64,000 bases of DNA from contig JBBQZU010000010.1 in NCBI GenBank assembly GCA_038207425.1, positions 1 to 64,000 of the forward strand, read 5' to 3'. The notes under the pieces were generated by a model. It had not been told where the DNA came from. It did no database searches and saw nothing but the letters and a program-made list of their open reading frames with translations. Shown here piece by piece: positions 1 to 7,092 of this stretch. The position numbers and the translations under genes were made by a program. Every line of letters starts with the position of its first letter. The stretch's first letter is position 1. This DNA is from JBBQZU01 sp038207425. Lineage in GTDB: Bacteria; Bacteroidota; Bacteroidia; Flavobacteriales_D; Cryomorphaceae.

Positions 1-2
1 AA

Positions 3-272
3 GGTGTAATTTGCAAAAAGTGTCAAGGCAAAAAGCATTATTGGCTCAAGGCGAAATGGCAATGGCAATGTGCCGCTTGTGGCTTCAGGACTGGGTTGCG
101 AAGTGGAACCATGATGGAAAGTGCGAAACTACCAGTGCGGAAATGGTATTTAGCGATGGCCTTTATGTCCTTCAGCAAGAAAGGTGTATCGGCATGTGAA
201 CTCAAGAAACAGCTAAACCATAAGCGGTATGAAAGCATTTGGAGTATGATGAAAATGAAATGTATTCGGTAG
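3..272 (+). pseudogene. IS1595-type transposase, N-terminal fragment
   Basis: A frame open from the left window edge to a TAG at 270-272 encodes about 89 residues. It has two CxxC pairs (CKKC at 12-23, CAAC at 69-80) followed by a basic helical stretch (KWYLAMAFMSFSKKGVSA). This is the zinc ribbon and following helix that open IS1595/ISXO2-type transposases. A full enzyme has about 300 residues with a DDE catalytic domain. Here the frame dies right after YESIWSMM and no catalytic domain follows. The sequence after about position 255 instead reads as a secretion tail in another frame, so this is an insertion-sequence scar. How much lies to the left of the window is unknown. Confidence 0.75.
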
Positions 273-355
273 AAAGCCTTAGCGCCGGGATATACATTGT
301 GAAAGCCAGAATGGGCACGTTGGTGTATTCGGGCAAATTGGTGAAGATTGATTAA
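233..355 (+). pseudogene. Orphan T9SS type A C-terminal sorting tail
   Basis: In a frame offset from the transposase fragment, positions 257-355 read through SVESLSAGIYIVKAR and SGKLVKID to a TAA. This is the end of a type A sorting domain of T9SS cargo (short strands, LSAGIYIV, a final K-x-V/I-x strand). The frame is closed by TGA at 230-232 and has no start or cargo body, so only the tail survives. The transposase similarity stops close to where this tail begins, so the two remnants meet near 250-257. It is inferred that an insertion or deletion removed the body of a secreted-protein gene. Confidence 0.6.
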
Positions 356-411
356 TTTCTGGAGATTGTTTCAGGTAACAACTACTTTTTGGTATAATCA
401 AAACGGGACGC

Positions 412-768
412 TTATAGTTCTTTAAGCTCCCGCTTCAACTTTAAAGATAACCCCTCCACTACCAGCTCATATGAGTGGTCTACCAATTTTTTCTGCAGGG
501 CTTCGGGTACATTGCTGCGTGCTACGATGGTATTCCATTGTTTTTTGTTCATGTGGTATCCCGGTAAAACCCCATCCGGGTATTGTTCTCTAAGATCAAT
601 GGCTTTTTCCGGGTCGCATTTCGCATTGAATCCTGTGTAGGTATCTATATTGCACATTACAAACATCTTCCCCATTACCTTATATACAAGCGTGGTAGCA
701 TTGAAAGGAAAGGTTTCTTCTGCACCAGGTTTAGAGAGGCAGTATTCGCGCAGTTCGTCGATGTGCAT
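412..768 (-). CDS. MmcQ/YjbR family protein
   Basis: This 118-residue protein matches the usual size of the MmcQ/YjbR family, small DNA-binding-like proteins with a CyaY-like fold and no settled function. Family features seen are an N-terminal LREYCLSKPGAEETFPF, the strand pair around YKVMGKMFVM, a NAKCDPEKA segment and the WNTI segment before the C-terminal helices, which run from the DHSYELV stretch. The open frame extends upstream to 852. The ATG at 768 is preferred because family proteins begin at the helix containing LREYC, and the extension runs through two copies of a 23-base direct repeat that looks regulatory. It stands alone between remnants and the cyclase gene. Confidence 0.82.
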   Translation of the reverse strand: MHIDELREYCLSKPGAEETFPFNATTLVYKVMGKMFVMCNIDTYTGFNAKCDPEKAIDLREQYPDGVLPGYHMNKKQWNTIVARSNVPEALQKKLVDHSYELVVEGLSLKLKRELKEL

Positions 769-800
769 GGCACTGTAAATAAAGTAGGACTTGAAAACCC

Positions 801-856
801 TGTAACAAAACAAGGACAATTTTTTTATATTCATGTCACAAAACAAGGGCAATTTT
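801..856. repeat. Two 23-bp direct repeats upstream of the YjbR-family gene
   Basis: TGTAACAAAACAAGGACAAT at 801-820 and TGTCACAAAACAAGGGCAAT at 834-853, each continued by TTT, form two copies differing at two bases and spaced 33 bases start to start, about three helical turns. They lie just upstream of the chosen start of the minus-strand YjbR-family gene. Same-face spacing suits a tandem operator, but no regulator is known. Confidence 0.5.
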
Positions 857-880
857 AAACTTCTAACCTTGAATTTAAGG

Positions 881-1651
881 TTACTTTAACCTGTATACCA
901 CCGGATTCGAAGGTGCCGCGTCATTTTCCCAGGGTAGCACCTGAAGGTTGAGCAGGTACAGGCCGTCTTCAAGATGATCGGGTACAAAGATCATTTCGGT
1001 GATGGTGCGGCCTGTGTAGGCTTCGGGAGTATCGCCCCACCAAGCGCGGTGGCCGAGCAGCAGACCCCCGTCGCTTTCACGGTCTACGGAGGGCAAGTCG
1101 GTGAGCAGGTGCAGTAGCCCGGCTTCTCTCATGGCCACCAGGGCGTCTGGATGGAAGTAAGGTGGATTGGTATCTGAATAATTTCGCGAAAGCTTTGCAG
1201 GGTCGTTGGGCAGGGTTCTGATGATGATCGCGTCGTACTCCGGCCCTTCGAGAAGCAGAGCAACCTGGTGGGGCATGATCACTGAATCGCCGGTTTTCAG
1301 GTGTGGCAGTTCAGGGCCATTGTATATATCGGGAGCAATACTGCCGAGGCGTGCTCTAAACCAATATTGCTGTATGGTGTCAGCAATGGTGGGTAGCATA
1401 TCGCGTCGTATATGCGCCACCGATTCGGTATGGGTGCCGTGTCCGTGTGGGTTGAAGTGCACATCGCGAAAATTCACTGCACCACCTTCGGCCACACTGC
1501 CTGTAAAGTGTTCGTTACGTGCTGGTTCTATGCGCGCGGGTGGCACATACCATGCCCGCGGCCCTGATGGCGAAAGGGTGATGGCCAGTGTATGGGGTTG
1601 GTTCAAGTTGGCTTCGTACCGGCGCCCTTCTATGGTTACCTGTGTAGTCAT
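881..1651 (-). CDS. Cyclase family protein (kynurenine formamidase-like fold)
   Basis: This 256-residue protein belongs to the cyclase family whose best-known member is the metal-dependent arylformamidase KynB. The metal motif HGHGTHTES lies near residues 69-77, in place of the usual HxGTHxDxPxH. It continues with segments seen in this family: GDSVIMPHQVALLLEGPEYDAIIIRT as a strand region, and LGHRAWWGD toward the C-terminus. The ATG sits directly after the hemW stop, so it is probably the last gene of the histidine kinase-hemW-cyclase operon. Substrate is not evident. Replacement of the usual Asp and Pro in the motif makes classical formamidase activity uncertain. Confidence 0.75.
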   Translation of the reverse strand: MTTQVTIEGRRYEANLNQPHTLAITLSPSGPRAWYVPPARIEPARNEHFTGSVAEGGAVNFRDVHFNPHGHGTHTESVAHIRRDMLPTIADTIQQYWFRARLGSIAPDIYNGPELPHLKTGDSVIMPHQVALLLEGPEYDAIIIRTLPNDPAKLSRNYSDTNPPYFHPDALVAMREAGLLHLLTDLPSVDRESDGGLLLGHRAWWGDTPEAYTGRTITEMIFVPDHLEDGLYLLNLQVLPWENDAAPSNPVVYRLK

Positions 1652-2782
1652 TTATTCAGTTATAAATAGTTCAGAAGCAATGCCATCGGCAAGCAGCCTG
1701 CCCTTGTGAGTAAGGGTAAAGCGCCCATTCTGTATTTCAGCAAGGTCGCTTTCTATCAGGTTTTTAAGGCTTTCGCCAAATAGGGTCTCCATGTCTACAC
1801 TGTAGCGCTGCAGGGCGAGTTTGGGCTCTATGCCCCAACGGGTGCGTAGGCCGGTCATCACCCATTCATTATAGCGGTCGGCGGGGCTGAGCATTTCTTG
1901 CTTTGAGGGCAGGGTACCTTCGCTTATGGCCCTTATATAGCGAGAGTTTGATGCTATATTCCAAGAACGTATATTGCCGTGATAGCTATGTGCCGAGGGT
2001 CCCAGCCCAAGGTATTTTTCGCCGGTCCAGTAGGCCGTATTATGCCGTGAGTAGCGCCCTTTGCGGGCAAAATTGCTGATTTCATACTGTTCGTAGCCTG
2101 CAGCTTCCAATGCTTTTACCATGAGTTGGAAATGGTCTGCTGCAAGCTCTTCGTCTACAGGTTGCTCGGTGCCTTTTGCCACGCGGTGGCCCAATGCAGT
2201 GCCGCTTTCAACCGTGAGGCAATAAGATGAAATATGGTCTACCCCCAGATCTATGGCCTGGCGCAGCGTTGCGGCCCAGTCATGTGGCGAAAGCCCGGGC
2301 ACACCGTATATCAGGTCAATGGTGATATTGTGGAATCCTGCTTCCTTGGCGAGCCGCACCGAACCTGAGGCTTCCGCACCGCTGTGGGCGCGGTTCATCC
2401 ATTTCAAAATACTGTCGGAAAAACTTTGTATGCCGATGCTAAGCCTGTTCACACCGAGTGATTTCAACTCGCTGAGCTTTTCAGGGTTTACATCGTCAGG
2501 GTTGGCTTCCAGGGTTATTTCGGCGCTTTCGCTTACAACAAATGTATTTCGGATTGCACCCAGAATTTTGCTCAGTTGGGCAGGTGACATAAGGCTTGGA
2601 GTCCCTCCTCCGAAGTAGATGGTTTCTACGGCTTCATTTCCGAAAAAATTCTTTCTGAGATACACTTCTCCGCAGATGGCTTCGCACATGGCATTCGCTG
2701 TTTTTACAGAAGTAGAAAAGTGAAAATCGCAATAGTGGCAAGCTTGCTTGCAAAAAGGAATATGTATGTAGATGCCGGCCAT
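1652..2782 (-). CDS. hemW: Radical SAM heme chaperone HemW
   Basis: HemW is a radical SAM protein related to oxygen-independent coproporphyrinogen oxidase. It binds heme and is thought to deliver it to membrane respiratory proteins. The 376-residue product has the iron-sulfur motif C-x3-C-x2-C at the N-terminus (FCKQACHYCDF, residues 10-20), then GGGTPS, NPDDV and RLSIGIQSF, all typical of the HemW/HemN fold. The motif lacks the fourth cysteine typical of true HemN (CxxxCxxCxC), favouring HemW. It starts at an ATG two bases after the upstream kinase stop and runs directly into the cyclase gene. Confidence 0.92.
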   Translation of the reverse strand: MAGIYIHIPFCKQACHYCDFHFSTSVKTANAMCEAICGEVYLRKNFFGNEAVETIYFGGGTPSLMSPAQLSKILGAIRNTFVVSESAEITLEANPDDVNPEKLSELKSLGVNRLSIGIQSFSDSILKWMNRAHSGAEASGSVRLAKEAGFHNITIDLIYGVPGLSPHDWAATLRQAIDLGVDHISSYCLTVESGTALGHRVAKGTEQPVDEELAADHFQLMVKALEAAGYEQYEISNFARKGRYSRHNTAYWTGEKYLGLGPSAHSYHGNIRSWNIASNSRYIRAISEGTLPSKQEMLSPADRYNEWVMTGLRTRWGIEPKLALQRYSVDMETLFGESLKNLIESDLAEIQNGRFTLTHKGRLLADGIASELFITE

Positions 2783-2784
2783 GG

Positions 2785-4296
2785 TCAGATTTTGGTTCTG
2801 AGCACTATTCGAAAGGTGGTGCCTTTATCGGCCTCGCTGCGCTTCACGAATATTTTGCCTTTGTGGTAATTTTCTATAATTCGCTTTGCCAGCGAAAGCC
2901 CTAGGCCCCAGCCCCGCTTTTTGGTGGTATAGCCGGGTTGAAATACAGCTTTCTGATTGCCGGGAGCTATTCCTTTGCCCGTATCGGAAATATCGATATA
3001 CACGTTTTGAATTTCGTGCCTTAAATCAATAGTTATATTACCGCTACCTTCCATAGCGTCAACGGCATTTTTGAAAATATTTTCAATGACCCACCCGAAG
3101 AGGGTTTTATTCATCATTGCTTTTATGACGCCATTGCGGTTTTGACTTACTTCAAAAATCACTTTCGTTGAAAGTCTCGGACTCAGATAGGCGATGGCTT
3201 CGCGCATGGTTTCGGCTACATCAGTTTCTTTGAGCTCTGTGGCAGATCCAATTTTTGAAAACCTGTCGGTGATGGTTTCGAGCCTTGACACGTCCTTATT
3301 GAGTTCTTCAATGGTTTCGCGATCGGTGCCGCGCGCTTCAAGCAGTTGCACCCAGGCCATGAGGCTTGAGAGGGGGGTGCCGAGCTGATGGGCTGTTTCC
3401 TTGGCCATACCTATCCATACATGATTTTGTTCGGCATTTCTAAAGGTGCTGAATATAAGATAGCTGATAAACAGAAACAGGCCTACAATCACCATTTGGG
3501 CGATGGGGTAATATTTCAATTGGGTAAGAATTACCGAATCATCGTAGAAAATATAGTTCACTGTATTTTCGCCAAAGCGCACACTAATGGGTTCGTTCGC
3601 CGCGCTGAGTCTTTTGATTTCAACTGCGAGTGCTGAGCTGTCGGCTATAAGGGTAGTATCAATATTTGCCGAAAGCACCACCTTGGTCATGGCAGAATCG
3701 GTAAACAGCACGGGAACAGAGCCAGAGTTCATCACTGTTTCACTTATGAAGGAGTTGATCAGATCGTCGAGGGTATGTTCAAGGTCGGTAATAATGCGCG
3801 AATCTTTGTAGTACACTTTCTGCTTTATACCTGCTATGTCAATACGAATTGGGGTGTAGAGCGCACCCATCTCTGCGATCATTTTATCAACGCTTTCTTT
3901 ATCTTTAATAAGCTCTTCATCAATATTTCTATCAAATAGGAGGTTGTTGTCATCGTCGACAATGAGTACAGGTATAGTATTATTATTGAGATTAATATCC
4001 TGCAGAAAGAGAATTTCCTGCGATTCAGTAGCCACCAGAAAGCGCCCTATTGCCTGCGCCCATGTTTTGGCTTTTATGCGCTCTTCAGTGCGCATATCGT
4101 TAAAGAGTACTTCTGTATAGTTGATAAGCAGCAGCCGTTTTTTTACCGCTTCTGACCAAAGCTGCACTTTCACGCGCTCTTCTTCGCGAATCTTATTTAC
4201 TATTACGTTCGAGTACCAAAGAGAAACGCCTACAATGGCGATGGCCAGAATAATCAGTAGTGCTTTCCAGCGCTGCTTGCGCGTGTATAAATCCAT
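2785..4296 (-). CDS. Membrane sensor histidine kinase
   Basis: The 503-residue protein has a transmembrane segment near residues 11-30, a periplasmic sensor region of about 230 residues, and a second membrane segment near 265-285 (MVIVGLFLFISYLIF). The kinase core follows: H-box ETAHQLGTPLSSL with the phosphoacceptor His near residue 303, N-box NIFKNAVDA, G1 DTGKGIAP and G2 GWGLGLSLAKRI. It is therefore a two-component sensor. No response regulator lies beside it; it heads an operon with hemW and the cyclase gene, from which it is separated by two bases. The signal sensed cannot be told. Confidence 0.9.
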   Translation of the reverse strand: MDLYTRKQRWKALLIILAIAIVGVSLWYSNVIVNKIREEERVKVQLWSEAVKKRLLLINYTEVLFNDMRTEERIKAKTWAQAIGRFLVATESQEILFLQDINLNNNTIPVLIVDDDNNLLFDRNIDEELIKDKESVDKMIAEMGALYTPIRIDIAGIKQKVYYKDSRIITDLEHTLDDLINSFISETVMNSGSVPVLFTDSAMTKVVLSANIDTTLIADSSALAVEIKRLSAANEPISVRFGENTVNYIFYDDSVILTQLKYYPIAQMVIVGLFLFISYLIFSTFRNAEQNHVWIGMAKETAHQLGTPLSSLMAWVQLLEARGTDRETIEELNKDVSRLETITDRFSKIGSATELKETDVAETMREAIAYLSPRLSTKVIFEVSQNRNGVIKAMMNKTLFGWVIENIFKNAVDAMEGSGNITIDLRHEIQNVYIDISDTGKGIAPGNQKAVFQPGYTTKKRGWGLGLSLAKRIIENYHKGKIFVKRSEADKGTTFRIVLRTKI

Positions 4297-4383
4297 TCCT
4301 GTTGGATATCTTGAATGTTGGGTTACCGAAAGGTAGCCTATCTGCCGCTAATGTAGCCAACTTTTAACCATCGGTACAAGTGG

Positions 4384-7086
4384 TTAGAGATCATCATCTT
4401 TTTCAAGCTTGTCATACAGGTCTTCATCGGATTTGGATGGCTTGCCCTTTTTAGGTGGGGTTTTTGGTTTTGGCTGAGAGGTTTTTACCGTATCCGGTTT
4501 GGTGCCAAAATCATCCCATTCAAGTGATATCTGTGAAGGGGTTTTGGATTTGGGCTGAGGCACTCCGGTCAGATTAGGATCTCTTTTGAACAGACCAAAC
4601 TCTTCATTCAGTATACTTTTCATGGTATTTTTTTCCTTGTCGAATTCCATTTTACGCTTTTGCTTTGCAGCGTCTTTGTCGAGTGCAAATATAGGATTGT
4701 CAACAGTGCCAGTCATCAGCATAAATAATCTCAGGCCTGTGTTGTCGTCAACGATGTATCCGAATTCTTCATTGTTTATCTTGCCAGTGCGCAGCAGGTC
4801 GCCAAGTCGGAAGTTCAGGGTGTAGTTTATCCTGTTGTCAAAGTGGTGAGTTCCTGCAATATTTATGGTCATGGCCGATGAGCGCACGGTCATGTAAGGT
4901 ATGGTAACCAAGCTGTTTTCTATTTTAATGGTATTTCTAAGGGTATCAAATTCTATTTCCTTCAGCTTTCGCTCAAATTCATTCACCTTGACGAGCGATT
5001 TCCAGAGGGCATTTTGTCTGAGGTAGTCGGGTATACCCTGCAGGGCTTCGAGGTTTTTGAGTTTTCCCTTTACCACCGTGAGTTCGGCAAGTGATTTAAT
5101 GCTCTTGCTGTCGATGCTCAGATCGCTGTCCATATTGCAACTGAAGGTTATAAATGCATCCGTTTTTCCCGAAAGGTGGTTGGAGCGAATTACCTGCTGT
5201 CCGAAATCTTCAAACTGGCTAAAGAGTTCATTGAGTGCAATGCCTTGCAATGTAGCTTTCGCCTGAGTTTCGAATGTTTTACCTGATTTCTGCTGCACGC
5301 TGATGCTGCTCTGTACGCTTCCACCTGCCGTTCGAAACTGAATTGGGTTGAGCGTGAGCAAACCATTTACAAAGTATGCTCTTCCATTTGCTTCCTGGGC
5401 TGTAAACTTTCTAAAAATGATTTTTTCAACATTAACGCCCAGATCGAAAGTTATATCAGTGGGGAGCTCAAAACGGTAAGAGGTGTCTCTGCGCGATAGT
5501 TCTGTGGCAAGAATTCCATTGAGGTCTATGGTTTTAGCAGTGAAATTGGCTTTGATATGAAGTTTCTGATTGGGCGTGGTAATATAGGGAAGGGCATTTT
5601 GAATGGCTCCCGAAAATTTAAATGGATTGTCGTTCACCCTTGCGGTGGCCTCCTTTATCAGGAGAGTATTGTTGCGCAATGCAATTTCGCCATTTATAAG
5701 GTCAAATGTTTGCGACTGTTCCTTTAATTTGAAGCTCCCGTCTTTGAGCTGGATATCTCCCGCAAAATCTACGGCTTTGAGCAGGGCAAGTGTTTCGTTA
5801 TTGCTCGTGCCGGTGAGTTTTCCGGTGAGTTTGCCTTTGAGGGTGAGCTTACCAGCCATTTTCTCGAATGAATCGATATTAAGCAGGTCGCGAAGTTCGC
5901 TCAGGTCAATGATTCCATTCAGGTTCAAGTCAAAGGCGGGCGAATCAAAATTTATCACCTTTCCGGAAATATCAATTTTGCCCGGACCTATACCTGCGTT
6001 CATGACGTCAATGTAAAGTGATGTAATACCGTTGCGAATCTGCACGCTCCCGCTTGCCTCAGCTATTTTGGCTTTTCCCATTGCTACTTCATGGCGAAAT
6101 GATCCGTTGGTACGGTCGAAAACCACGTCGAGTGAGAAGGGTTTATTCGCCCCTGATTTCATTTCTACCACAAGGTCTGTTTTGCCTTCGGCGCGGTATG
6201 CGCCCAGTGCTGATTGCAGTGGCAGGGGCGAAGCGGCAATAATGTTTTCAATTCTTGCTCCGGTGGTGGAGAGCGATAGCTCCCAATCTATCTGCGTCCC
6301 TTCGGTGAATATACCTTCTGCAGCAAATGTCTCTTTGCCGAATTTGATTTCGGGGGCATTAAGTTTATAGCCTGTTTTACTTACAAGAACATCGATTTTT
6401 CCCGAAAGGGTGGCCTCTCTGAACATCGGCTTGCCTTCGCTGAGGTAGTTAATGCCGGCAATGTCGGCATCGCTCACGATGGTATGTGTTTCTGCGCCAA
6501 ATTCGCCATTGGCTGAAACCTTATTAATTTGCAGACTCAACGAATATTCATTTTTACCATCCAGACTGAAAGCTATGTTTTTAAGCAGGATGTTTCTGAG
6601 TTCTAGTGCGGCCGTGCCACTGCTGTCGGCGGTGCTTTGCCAGAAGTGATAGTTGTCAGACCCATCGGCATATAGCTCCATTCGAAAGAAACCTCCTACC
6701 GCATCGGCTTCGGTAATCTTGTATTGCTTTCGCAAAAAATCGAACAGCCCGATCTGCAGGTAAAGATCATTTATATACAGCAGGGTATCATCTGGCCTTG
6801 AGGTCATTGGCACCACTACATGGCTGAATCGCAATGATGCATACGGGAATCGCTGCAGCAGGCTGAAGTTGATGTCCTGCACTGATACCGGTACTTTAAG
6901 GTTTCGGTTTACCTCATATACCACAATATCGCGCACTTCGTCTTCGTACTTATAGGCTAAAAATACCGATACGGAAATAAGAAGCGTGAGCAGTAACAAA
7001 AAAGCCCCAAGGATTTTGAGATATTTATTCACCGATTTTGCTTGAGTGTTTGAGTCTTCCACCTTGGTACAAACGCCTTGCCGCAA
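4384..7086 (-). CDS. AsmA-like outer-membrane biogenesis protein
   Basis: About 900 residues with a single N-terminal membrane helix (residues about 24-44, ILGAFLLLLTLLISVSVFL) and a long beta-rich periplasmic body. Near residue 65 is the LLQRFPYASLRFSHVVV signature of AsmA-like proteins of Bacteroidota. The C-terminal AsmA domain lies near residues 690-790, followed by a charged, proline- and lysine-rich tail. AsmA relatives are thought to bridge inner and outer membranes and move phospholipid. The start is uncertain: the longest frame opens at a TTG six bases after the pseudouridine-synthase stop, and a GTG at 7062 is also possible. It is probably cotranscribed with that gene. Confidence 0.82.
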   Translation of the reverse strand: MRQGVCTKVEDSNTQAKSVNKYLKILGAFLLLLTLLISVSVFLAYKYEDEVRDIVVYEVNRNLKVPVSVQDINFSLLQRFPYASLRFSHVVVPMTSRPDDTLLYINDLYLQIGLFDFLRKQYKITEADAVGGFFRMELYADGSDNYHFWQSTADSSGTAALELRNILLKNIAFSLDGKNEYSLSLQINKVSANGEFGAETHTIVSDADIAGINYLSEGKPMFREATLSGKIDVLVSKTGYKLNAPEIKFGKETFAAEGIFTEGTQIDWELSLSTTGARIENIIAASPLPLQSALGAYRAEGKTDLVVEMKSGANKPFSLDVVFDRTNGSFRHEVAMGKAKIAEASGSVQIRNGITSLYIDVMNAGIGPGKIDISGKVINFDSPAFDLNLNGIIDLSELRDLLNIDSFEKMAGKLTLKGKLTGKLTGTSNNETLALLKAVDFAGDIQLKDGSFKLKEQSQTFDLINGEIALRNNTLLIKEATARVNDNPFKFSGAIQNALPYITTPNQKLHIKANFTAKTIDLNGILATELSRRDTSYRFELPTDITFDLGVNVEKIIFRKFTAQEANGRAYFVNGLLTLNPIQFRTAGGSVQSSISVQQKSGKTFETQAKATLQGIALNELFSQFEDFGQQVIRSNHLSGKTDAFITFSCNMDSDLSIDSKSIKSLAELTVVKGKLKNLEALQGIPDYLRQNALWKSLVKVNEFERKLKEIEFDTLRNTIKIENSLVTIPYMTVRSSAMTINIAGTHHFDNRINYTLNFRLGDLLRTGKINNEEFGYIVDDNTGLRLFMLMTGTVDNPIFALDKDAAKQKRKMEFDKEKNTMKSILNEEFGLFKRDPNLTGVPQPKSKTPSQISLEWDDFGTKPDTVKTSQPKPKTPPKKGKPSKSDEDLYDKLEKDDDL

Positions 7087-7092
7087 TTGTTA

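Noticed and set aside
1206..1709. Plus-strand 167-codon frame over the cyclase gene
   Set aside because: Antisense to a conserved enzyme with clear metal motifs; composition is typical of a shadow.
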